A program made the position numbers and the translations under genes. This document shows, piece after piece, positions 1-5,372 of a stretch of DNA of 5,895 bases (positions within the stretch are counted from its first letter, which is position 1; each line of letters begins with the position of its first letter). Origin of the DNA: Bdellovibrionales bacterium (lineage in GTDB: Bacteria; Bdellovibrionota; Bdellovibrionia; Bdellovibrionales; UBA1609); assembly GCA_020435185.1 (NCBI GenBank), contig JAGRAA010000084.1:1-5895 (forward strand), read 5' to 3'. Under the pieces are notes generated by a model. The model saw only the letters and a program-made list of their open reading frames with translations, searched no databases and was not told the origin of the DNA.

Positions 1-1186
1 ATTCCCTTTTTGTTTTTTAGATAAGAAAGAGGAAGGGCTACTTTGCTAGGGGTGCCCTCTAGAACCTCTAGAGCTCTTCCTGCGTTGTCTAACATTTTTT
101 TTAAGTTAGTTAAAGGCAATACTTTTAAGGCTAATTGAGCTAACTCATACTTTTTCTTGTTTAAAAAAACAATTTTATTTGAAATTTTGCCACATTCTTT
201 TTTAATTATCTTTTTAGCGGCTCCGATAACTTCGTTTTCTCCGTAAAGGGCACCTGCCATTGCCCAGTCCGGTAAATCTTGCTTTTTAGCAAACTCAATG
301 ACATGTATCTCTTCCGAGGCTTTATCTTGAGACCAGTCAGTTTCGATCATAGCGAGCAGTCTTCTTTTGTTCATAAGATTTACGCCGCCGACTATGCCGT
401 TAAGTTTTGTTTTTATATTTTTTACAGCAACTATACCGCTTTCAAAGTTTTCTTCGTCCAAAAAGACGACGAATTGAGTGACACTTTTTGGAGTTGGAAC
501 AAGAGCAATGGTCACCTCGACAACAATTCCAAGATTGCTTTGAGTGAAAATTCCATCTAGATAAGGACCAATGTTCCATTTAAAAATTTTGTCGACAGAG
601 AATCCACCTAGTTCAGCTAAAGAGGAGTTGTATATTTCTCCGTTGGGCAAGATGGCTTTTAAAGAGAGAAGAGATCCGAAATGGTCTTCATGGGGAGTGA
701 TTCCGTATCCACGCTCTACCGCGTTTCCAAGTAAGCTTACGTCAGGACCAGCTCCAGTGGTTGGAACCATAAAATGATAATTATTTTTTTTCATATAGTT
801 ATAGAGATCTTGTTGGGTAACCCCTGGTTCAACTGTGACGTAATGTAAATCTTCATTGAATTCTAGTATTTTATTCATCTTCGACAAATCTAAGATAAGA
901 ACATTGTTTTCTACTGGTGATGCTCCTCCGTAGCCCCAGTTCTTTCCAGAACTAATTGCATAAAATAGAATATTTAATTCATTACAGATTTTTAGAATGG
1001 ATTTGATTTGTTCTATATTTTCCGGATAAATTACCCCGACAATTTCTCTAAAAGATCCCAGGGTGTTGTTGCACCAATCCTGTAGAAAAATGCTTTCAGT
1101 ATTTAAATTCTGGTCACCGACAATTTGTTTTAGTTGATGAATAGCTTCTTGTGACAAAAAATTATCTTCAGTGTTACTATCGTGCA
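1..1186 (-). CDS. FAD-binding oxidase/dehydrogenase of the VAO / 4-cresol dehydrogenase type (3' end beyond window)
   Basis: Conceptual translation of the minus strand from ATG 1186-1184 stays open for 395 codons and leaves the left edge without a stop. I read it by hand. About residues 43-235 form a PCMH-type FAD-binding domain: ISSGKNWGYGGASPV (78-92) matches the pyrophosphate-binding loop of the VAO/4-cresol dehydrogenase family, followed by VEPGVTQQDLY (119-129), GNAVERGYGITPHEDHF (154-170) and GPYLDGIFTQSNLGIV (207-222). The start of the cap domain shows DWAMAGALYGENE (307-319) and a GTPSKVALPLSYLKN stretch (378-392). Family members are about 500-560 residues and oxidise phenolic or other alcohol-like substrates. 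The residues that attach FAD covalently and shape the substrate pocket (His422 in VAO, Tyr384 in 4-cresol dehydrogenase) lie in the missing part, so substrate and oxidase versus dehydrogenase cannot be decided. No signal peptide is visible; it is probably cytoplasmic. The start overlaps the upstream TPR-like gene by 10 bp and has only a weak purine-rich SD, suggesting translational coupling. Confidence 0.88.
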
Positions 1187-2541
1187 TCGAATTCTTCTTT
1201 CATTTTATCTAATTCAAAAATAGACCATTTGTTTTCTATAGACTGAGATAATTTTAACGCCTTTTCGTATTGTTGATAAAATCTTGATTTATTTTTTCTT
1301 AAGAAATAATAACCAGCTAACAAAGTGTTGTAATGAGATCGATAAGTGGGATGGTAAGGGATGCTATTGATGAGTTTTAGAAATTTTTTAAATTCTTTTG
1401 TTTTATGGGGATGTTCTTTTGCAATATCATATTTTAAATAACCGGCTATAACCCAATAAATACTAGATTCGGAATGTGTGTCTTTTGGTTTCATATTTAA
1501 AACCTCAAATCTTTTTATGATATCTTCTAAGGTGTGGTTAAGGATTTTCTTATAGCGTAATCCAATCATTAAATGACTTATGAAAAGAGTTAATTCCCAT
1601 TTTTCATCTTTATCGGCGCTCATGACGGATTTAAAGTTTTGAACCATTTTAGAAACATTTATACTATAATTTAAGCAAATGGCTGGACCAATAGAGCACC
1701 AGTTTTTTTCATATCGTTCTTCTCTATCGAGTGAGAAAGCTTCAGGAAAAGAGTCATGTTTTAAATAGCTCAAAACATCTAATGCTTCTTGGTAGTGTCC
1801 TCTTGAAAAATAATTTGTACTAAGAGTTTGTACGGCAAGTCGAAGATCGAACATTTCTAACTTGTCCGCATATTTTTCAAGGGCTTCTTTAAAGAACTGA
1901 GCGGATAGAACCGGGTTGCTATTGTAATCGCACATTAGAGCCTGCCAGATTAAATATTTTCCTGTGCAGGATTCGATATTAAGATGGTTGGCAATTTCTC
2001 GTGTTTTTTTAATTAAGGATTGGCTCTTTGTTTTAAAGCCAATAAGGGCAAAAATACAAGAGCTTCCTCCATACCAGTTGAGCAACGGAAGGGAGGGACC
2101 AAGTTTTAAACAAATATCTTTAGAGGCTAATGAAGAGATTAAGAGGATGTATTTATGCCGTAAGTAATAAGCTGAAAGCCCCATTTCTTCGTACAAGTCG
2201 GCAAGCACAATGGATTGATCGATCTTTGATTGCCGTTTAAAATCAGCATTTAGATGATCCTGCTTTTTTGCAAGTAAATAAATTTTAATGAGTTCGAAAA
2301 GACTATTTTGTGGCCATTGAAGGTTTATTTCGGTAAAAGCCCTTTTTAACTCTAACCGGGCATTTTTCATTTTCCCCATAACTCGATAAAGCCTTGTGAG
2401 CTCCACATAAATAAGCGTTCGATTGTATTTGTTTTTTTCAAACCTCAGAGCCAATCGATATTCGGATAGGGCTTCTTGGAAAATCATCTGTTTACTTTTT
2501 TTTCTAGCATTTTCTAAATAATATGAAGATGAATATTCCAA
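1177..2541 (-). CDS. TPR-like helical-repeat protein of unknown function
   Basis: This 454-residue protein is predicted to be almost entirely alpha-helical, with no signal peptide, membrane segment or catalytic motif that I recognise. TPR-like helix pairs are visible near the N-terminus: residues 8-38 contain FQEALSEYRLAL and residues 41-71 contain YVELTRLYRVMGKMKNARLELKRAF. More follow around 196-262 (SAQFFKEALEKY and YFSRGHYQEALDVLSYL) and at the C-terminus around 402-436 (LAGYYFLRKNKSRFYQQYEKALKLSQ). The middle (100-190) is also helical but poorly matched to the repeat. The layout resembles the TPR tails found on bacterial kinases, cyclases and STAND-type ATPases, here without an enzymatic domain. 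It is probably a scaffold or protein-binding partner. The start is TTG 2541, preceded by AAGGA (complement of 2549-2553) at 7-nt spacing; an in-frame stop lies a short way upstream and no in-frame ATG intervenes, while the next Met is residue 19. Its stop overlaps the start of the downstream flavoprotein gene. Function is not known. Confidence 0.85.
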   Translation of the reverse strand: MEYSSSYYLENARKKSKQMIFQEALSEYRLALRFEKNKYNRTLIYVELTRLYRVMGKMKNARLELKRAFTEINLQWPQNSLFELIKIYLLAKKQDHLNADFKRQSKIDQSIVLADLYEEMGLSAYYLRHKYILLISSLASKDICLKLGPSLPLLNWYGGSSCIFALIGFKTKSQSLIKKTREIANHLNIESCTGKYLIWQALMCDYNSNPVLSAQFFKEALEKYADKLEMFDLRLAVQTLSTNYFSRGHYQEALDVLSYLKHDSFPEAFSLDREERYEKNWCSIGPAICLNYSINVSKMVQNFKSVMSADKDEKWELTLFISHLMIGLRYKKILNHTLEDIIKRFEVLNMKPKDTHSESSIYWVIAGYLKYDIAKEHPHKTKEFKKFLKLINSIPYHPTYRSHYNTLLAGYYFLRKNKSRFYQQYEKALKLSQSIENKWSIFELDKMKEEFDAR

Positions 2542-2578
2542 CCACGAGTCCTTGCTGCTGATAAACTTTAGTTAATCT

Positions 2579-2584
2579 ATAGTA
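2579..2584 (-). promoter_or_regulatory. Possible -10 element for the TPR-like/flavoprotein pair
   Basis: On the minus strand the hexamer TACTAT lies about 38 bp upstream of the TTG start and is flanked by AT-rich sequence. No convincing -35 box sits at 16-18 bp. A second arrangement, TTGAAA followed 17 bp later by AAATAA, is also possible a little further upstream. The 140-bp gap after the transporter gene is long enough for a separate promoter. This is a weak call from base pattern only. Confidence 0.2.
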
Positions 2585-2673
2585 AAGATTATTTCATTTT
2601 TAAGTTTGGTTTTTCAAATCATTTATCAACCTATGGGGTTTATGGTCTGGGCTTTGGTGGGTTACTGAATCCG

Positions 2674-2711
2674 GAGAAACACTAAGAAACACTTTTCGTA
2701 ATGTGTTTCTC
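2674..2711 (-). repeat. Hairpin with duplicated arm around the transporter stop codon
   Basis: GAGAAACAC (2674-2682) is a perfect 9-bp inverted match to GTGTTTCTC (2703-2711). A second copy of the left arm, AGAAACAC (2685-2692), pairs with 2703-2710 around a tighter 10-nt loop. In the minus-strand transcript one arm can therefore pair with either of two tandem copies spaced about 10 nt apart, one of which includes the region of the transporter stop codon (2682-2684). No U-run follows, so it is not a classical intrinsic terminator. It may stabilise the mRNA end or act as a weak terminator; the role is inference. Confidence 0.4.
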
Positions 2712-3644
2712 TAATAGTCTTGCAAAGGATCCGGTAAAAGGAACAAACAGAAGAATTCCCAAAAAATTAAATGTGCTATGAAATAACACCAGAGAAAATA
2801 AGGGTTCCTCTGGATGAAGCGCAAAAATAACAAAAGATAAAAGTGGGTTGATCATAATTAATGCAAAAATATCAGTTACGAAATTAAAAATAAAATGAGC
2901 GAGAGCGGTTTGTTTTTTTTCTTTTGAGGCGCCAATACTTGCAAGTAAAGCTGTTGTAGTTGTCCCCAGGTCGGCACCGATAACGATGGCTGCGGCACTA
3001 GGTAAAGTAAAAATTTGAGAGTTCAGCGCTGTCAAGGTGATCATCATGGTTGCCGAGCTGGATTGAATGATTGCTGTAAAAATATAGCCGAAAATAAAGT
3101 AACTTAGGATTCCGTGTCCTTGCAAAAGAGAGGGGTCGAATCCCTGGGCGATTCCGTTCATGGACTGTTTCATGAATTCTAATCCTAGCATTAAGAGCCC
3201 AATGCTAGCTATTAATCTAAAGACTTGAGACAATTTATGTTTTTTAGGCAAGAGAGCAAAGAGAAGTCCTCCAATTCCTATAAAGGGATAAACTGCGCTT
3301 TGAAGGTTCACTTTAAAACCTAAAAGTGTCACTAGCCATCCTGTAAACGTGGTTCCAAGATTAGATCCATAAACAACACCTATTGCGCTTTTCATGTCGA
3401 TTATTCCAGCGCCCACAAGGGAGAGAATCATTAAAGTGACCATGCTGCTGCTTTGTAGGACTGCTGTAGCGAGGGTTCCGCTGAGTATTCCCCGAAGAGG
3501 TGTTTTTGTGTATTCGCGAAAAAAATTTTTAAAAGACCGGCCAGATAGAAGAGTTAAAGCCTCTTCAATGAATTTCATCGAAAGAAGAAAAATGCCAAGC
3601 CCTCCAATGAACATCCATAAATCTTCTATTTTTACAAGAGACAT
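2682..3644 (-). CDS. Na/Pi-cotransporter II-related (NptA/PNaS family) membrane protein, without PhoU-like tail
   Basis: This 320-residue, strongly hydrophobic inner-membrane protein has the duplicated inverted core of the Na+/phosphate symporter family. The two QSSS signatures are at residues 64-67 (VLQSSSMVTLMI) and 194-197 (IIQSSSATMMITL). Each is followed by the matching repeat motif GSNLGTT (93-99) and GADLGTT (223-229), which line the Na+/phosphate path in this family. Predicted membrane spans fall around residues 10-27, 52-82, 86-110, 117-133, 142-158, 180-207, 214-238, 250-276 and 283-303. Many bacterial relatives are about 540 residues with a C-terminal PhoU-like domain; this one stops at a short charged tail, like the shorter NptA type. 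The sequence after the stop does not look like a broken PhoU domain. The ATG at 3644 has an AGGA ribosome site (3651-3654) at 6-nt spacing. The likely role is sodium-coupled phosphate transport; relatives may work in uptake or efflux, and the direction cannot be read here. No phosphate-regulon genes are adjacent. Confidence 0.9.
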   Translation of the reverse strand: MSLVKIEDLWMFIGGLGIFLLSMKFIEEALTLLSGRSFKNFFREYTKTPLRGILSGTLATAVLQSSSMVTLMILSLVGAGIIDMKSAIGVVYGSNLGTTFTGWLVTLLGFKVNLQSAVYPFIGIGGLLFALLPKKHKLSQVFRLIASIGLLMLGLEFMKQSMNGIAQGFDPSLLQGHGILSYFIFGYIFTAIIQSSSATMMITLTALNSQIFTLPSAAAIVIGADLGTTTTALLASIGASKEKKQTALAHFIFNFVTDIFALIMINPLLSFVIFALHPEEPLFSLVLFHSTFNFLGILLFVPFTGSFARLLEKHITKSVS

Positions 3645-3675
3645 TTGTTTTCCTATTGTTAGCTTTAACTGGGAC

Positions 3676-3705
3676 AGTATATTAGTGTATCAAAAAAAAA
3701 GTCAT
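3676..3705 (-). promoter_or_regulatory. Likely promoter of the Na/Pi transporter gene, with a homopolymer spacer
   Basis: On the minus strand ATGACT (complement of 3700-3705, 4/6 match to TTGACA) is separated by 18 bp from TATACT (complement of 3676-3681, 5/6 match to TATAAT). The -10 ends about 31 bp upstream of the ATG. Most of a run of nine T residues (3692-3700 as A on the plus strand) lies in the spacer. The call comes from consensus matching only. Confidence 0.45.
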
Positions 3706-3734
3706 TGAAATCCTGAAGACCCTATTTTTTATAG

Positions 3735-3754
3735 AAAAAAGTACTTACTTTTTT
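3735..3754. repeat. Perfect 9-2-9 palindrome in the transporter/mreB divergent region
   Basis: AAAAAAGTA (3735-3743), a 2-base spacer CT, then TACTTTTTT (3746-3754) form a perfect inverted repeat. It sits 14 bp upstream of the putative mreB -10 box, roughly where a -35 box would be expected, and about 30 bp upstream of the opposite promoter's -35. It could be an operator for an unknown regulator, or simply an A-tract/T-tract coincidence in AT-rich DNA. Confidence 0.4.
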
Positions 3755-3768
3755 AAATAAATTTGAGG

Positions 3769-3774
3769 TAAAAT
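3769..3774 (+). promoter_or_regulatory. Possible -10 box for mreB
   Basis: TAAAAT matches the -10 consensus at 5 of 6 positions. The sequence 17-18 bp upstream (TACTTT / TTACTT) is a poor -35, so an activator or another sigma factor may be needed. Transcription would begin near 3781, only a few bases before the GTG at 3787. This would make that start almost leaderless and favours the TTG at 3805 or leaderless initiation. Confidence 0.35.
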
Positions 3775-3786
3775 AGATCTATTTGA

Positions 3787-4821
3787 GTGGAGAATGGACA
3801 AGCTTTGAGAAGAATTACCGATTTTTATATAGATTTAGGAACGGCAAATACCTTAGTGTATATTAAGGGAAGCGGGCTTGTGATTAATGAGCCTACGGTC
3901 TTGACCGTACAGCAAAAAACCTCAAAATTCTTTGAACATTCAGCTTTTGGAAAAAATGCTAAAGAAATGCTAGGTAAAACACCTCTCTCTATGCATTCAA
4001 TTAGACCACTCAAAGAAGGGGTTATTTCGGACTTTGAACAGGCCTGTAAACTTGTAGAATTTTTCATGAAAAATATCGGACAAAAAGGAGCTTTAAGAAA
4101 AGCAAGATCGATTATTTCTCTTCCTTGTCAAGTGACTAGACATGAGAAGCAGGCCATTCGAGACTTAGGTAAAAGTTTAGGTGTTGGAGGTCTTGATTTA
4201 ATTACTGAGCCAATGGCAGCGGCTATTGGCTCAGGATTTGATGTTTTAGAGAGTAAAGGGAAAATGGTTGTAGATATAGGGGGAGGAACCTCTGAAACGG
4301 CGATAATCTCTTTGGGAGGCATAGTGTCGTCTCAAGCGGAGAGAGTAGGTGGAGTTGGTTTAGATGAAGCCATTATAGATCATTTAAAATTTAAGTATCA
4401 CTTTTATATTGGTGAACAAACTGCAGAAAATTTAAAAATATTAGTGGGTAGCGCGCTTGCGGATAGTGAAGATGTAAGAGAATGTGAGATTGGTGGGATA
4501 GATCTGAAAACTGGACTTCCTCGAAAGATGGTGGTGACCTCAGTCATGATTTTCCCACCTATCAATCAGTTTGTTAAAAAAATTATTTCTCTGGTGAGCA
4601 AGGCCTTAGAAGAATGTCTTCCTGAAATCTCAGGAGACCTCTCTGAGGATGGAATTTTTCTCACGGGAGGAGGATCTCTTTTGAGAAAACTTCCTGAAAG
4701 AATCTCAAAAGAAATAGGTATAAAGGTAGCGCGTACAACACATCCTCTTTACTCTGTGTCAGCCGGAGGCGCCAAAGTCTTAGAAGACCATAAGTTATTT
4801 GATCGTCTTCAAGCAGGATAG
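3787..4821 (+). CDS. mreB: MreB-family bacterial actin, divergent solitary paralogue
   Basis: The product (344 residues; E. coli MreB is 347) is a cytoplasmic, membrane-associated actin homologue whose ATP-dependent filaments guide cell-wall synthesis in the family. Nucleotide-site motifs are intact: phosphate-1 DLGTANTLVY (16-25), the MreB-typical SIRPLKEGVISDFE (71-84), LPCQVTRHEKQAI (112-124) with Glu120 at the catalytic Glu position, EPMAAAIGSG (141-150), phosphate-2 VVDIGGGTSETAII (161-174) and adenosine motif LTGGGSLLRKLPE (292-304). Unlike canonical MreB, the GGD motif before (L/F)DEAI reads RVGGVGLDEAI (186-196), replacing the Asp with Val, and the RGR(D/N)L motif is GGIDL (236-240). 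No mreC or mreD adjoins it, as for second, orphan MreB copies known in Bdellovibrio. The start is uncertain: GTG 3787 lacks a well-placed SD (GAGG ends 18 nt upstream); TTG 3805 would remove six residues and has GGAG 12 nt upstream or a poor GGA at 6 nt. Either gives a plausible N-terminus. Confidence 0.93.
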   Translation: MENGQALRRITDFYIDLGTANTLVYIKGSGLVINEPTVLTVQQKTSKFFEHSAFGKNAKEMLGKTPLSMHSIRPLKEGVISDFEQACKLVEFFMKNIGQKGALRKARSIISLPCQVTRHEKQAIRDLGKSLGVGGLDLITEPMAAAIGSGFDVLESKGKMVVDIGGGTSETAIISLGGIVSSQAERVGGVGLDEAIIDHLKFKYHFYIGEQTAENLKILVGSALADSEDVRECEIGGIDLKTGLPRKMVVTSVMIFPPINQFVKKIISLVSKALEECLPEISGDLSEDGIFLTGGGSLLRKLPERISKEIGIKVARTTHPLYSVSAGGAKVLEDHKLFDRLQAG

Positions 4822-4874
4822 GTTGTTGAATAAGTATAACTTTAATGATGGATATTCTGAGTTTGCTTAGAAGT
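4822..4874. other. Convergent gap between mreB and nsrR
   Basis: These 53 bp separate two converging genes. I found no GC-rich stem with a T-run for either direction, so termination is either Rho-dependent or relies on a structure I cannot recognise. An inverted pair AAGTTAT (4792-4798) and ATAACTT (4836-4842) has a 37-nt loop and is not convincing. Confidence 0.4.
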
Positions 4875-5294
4875 TTATTGTGAGGTTTGTCGCTTATAAA
4901 AAGTAGTTACTTCATCTAAAGTCGTGTCGGCAAGAGAATTTAAAAATGCATGGAGTGCTTTTGAAAGGCTTTTTTGGAGTTTACATCCTGACACAAAGGT
5001 ACATGTACTTCCTTTTTTAGAGAAACACTCGGCTATATGGAAGCTTTCTTCTGTATTAGATATAATTTCTTTTAAGCTTATAGATTTTGTTTTTGGATTA
5101 AGGGAGATTCCACCGTTTCTGCCTCGGCTGGAATAGATATAATCTAGTTTGGCGAGTTGATGAGAGACTTTAATTAAATTATTTCTAGAAATTTTAAGGG
5201 CATGAGAGAGCTCTGTTAAAGTAATATTGGCGTTCGACTGATTAAGATACATCAGCACTCTTAGGGTGTAATCGGTATGATCGGTAAGTCTCAT
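4875..5294 (-). CDS. nsrR: NsrR-like Rrf2-family Fe-S transcriptional repressor (NO sensor)
   Basis: This 139-residue protein has the Rrf2 layout: an N-terminal winged helix (MRLTDHTDYTLRVLMYL at 1-17; recognition helix near ISRNNLIKVSHQLAKL, 35-50; wing SSRGRNGGISL, 55-65), then a three-cysteine cluster loop and a dimerisation helix (LQKSLSKALHAFLNSL, 106-121). Cys90, Cys98 and Cys104 are the expected cluster ligands. Asp8 matches the fourth [4Fe-4S] ligand seen in Streptomyces NsrR, whereas RirA has Asn there and IscR uses a His after the last Cys. The Cys spacing is x7/x5, longer than the x4/x5 of E. coli NsrR and closer to RirA, so RirA remains an alternative. Context decides for NsrR: the divergent neighbours are a truncated globin and nnrS, and the shared region holds an NsrR-type operator. 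The ATG at 5294 has AGGA (5301-5304) 6 nt upstream. It is probably autorepressed and released by NO. The C-terminus is a normal length. Confidence 0.87.
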   Translation of the reverse strand: MRLTDHTDYTLRVLMYLNQSNANITLTELSHALKISRNNLIKVSHQLAKLDYIYSSRGRNGGISLNPKTKSISLKEIISNTEESFHIAECFSKKGSTCTFVSGCKLQKSLSKALHAFLNSLADTTLDEVTTFYKRQTSQ

Positions 5295-5311
5295 AAAGTT
5301 TCCTATTCAGA

Positions 5312-5340
5312 TTGACTTAATATAGCATAAGTTGCATATT
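5312..5340 (+). promoter_or_regulatory. Predicted sigma70-type promoter of the globin-nnrS operon
   Basis: TTGACT (5312-5317, 5/6 to consensus) is followed after exactly 17 bp by CATATT (5335-5340, 4/6). Transcription would begin near 5347, leaving a short leader of about 25 nt with a GAGGA ribosome site (5362-5366) 6 nt before the ATG. The -10 box lies inside the NsrR-like palindrome, so bound repressor would block polymerase. Confidence 0.6.
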
Positions 5341-5348
5341 ACATACAA
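5319..5348 (-). promoter_or_regulatory. Predicted promoter of nsrR with extended -10
   Basis: On the minus strand TATATT (complement of 5319-5324) is preceded directly by TGC (complement of 5325-5327), an extended -10. A weak TTGTAT (complement of 5343-5348) stands 18 bp upstream as -35. The palindrome covers this -35 and most of the spacer, which predicts autorepression. The two divergent promoters overlap face to face. Confidence 0.5.
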
Positions 5349-5351
5349 CAA
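5329..5351. promoter_or_regulatory. NsrR-type operator (23-bp imperfect palindrome, 11-1-11)
   Basis: The left half-site AAGTTGCATAT (5329-5339), a single central T, and the right half-site ACATACAACAA (5341-5351) form an imperfect dyad; the halves agree at 8 of 11 positions. The left half matches 9 of 11 positions of the enterobacterial NsrR half-site AAGATGCATTT, and the reversed right half, TTGTTGTATGT, keeps the core G-TGYAT-T. Its place between the divergent nsrR and globin genes and over both promoters supports the assignment. Binding itself is inferred. Confidence 0.7.
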
Positions 5352-5372
5352 ATATTTGACTGAGGAATACCT

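Noticed and set aside
279..777. Two plus-strand open frames (about 93 and 68 codons) at 279-560 and 571-777.
   Set aside because: They lie antisense to the flavoprotein gene, whose family motifs run unbroken across this region on the minus strand. Their translations resemble nothing and they lack good ribosome sites.
1964..2167. Plus-strand frame within the TPR-like gene.
   Set aside because: It is antisense to a long continuous frame with a better start signal, and its composition is typical of a shadow frame.
2542..2681. Small gene or RNA in the 140-bp gap between the transporter and the TPR-like gene.
   Set aside because: I could find no convincing start with ribosome site and no strong RNA fold other than the hairpin at its right end; the rest is AT-rich promoter-like sequence.
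3394..3708. Plus-strand frame of about 104 codons across the transporter start and the divergent promoter region.
   Set aside because: It is antisense to the conserved QSSS repeat of the transporter and runs through its promoter; there is no recognisable domain.
3825..4322. Minus-strand frames opposite mreB.
   Set aside because: They are complements of the conserved actin-fold motifs, with proline- and serine-rich shadow composition.
4792..4842. Inverted pair AAGTTAT/ATAACTT as a terminator after mreB.
   Set aside because: The stem is AT-only, the loop is 37 nt long and starts within the coding region, and no T-run follows.
4924..5136. Plus-strand frame opposite nsrR.
   Set aside because: It overlaps the cluster-ligand region of the regulator on the other strand and has no supporting signal.
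4875..5294. Assigning the Rrf2 protein as IscR or RirA.
   Set aside because: No isc/suf or iron-uptake genes are adjacent, Asp8 fits the NsrR ligand, and the divergent operon and operator are NO-related. RirA-like Cys spacing is reported as a separate finding.
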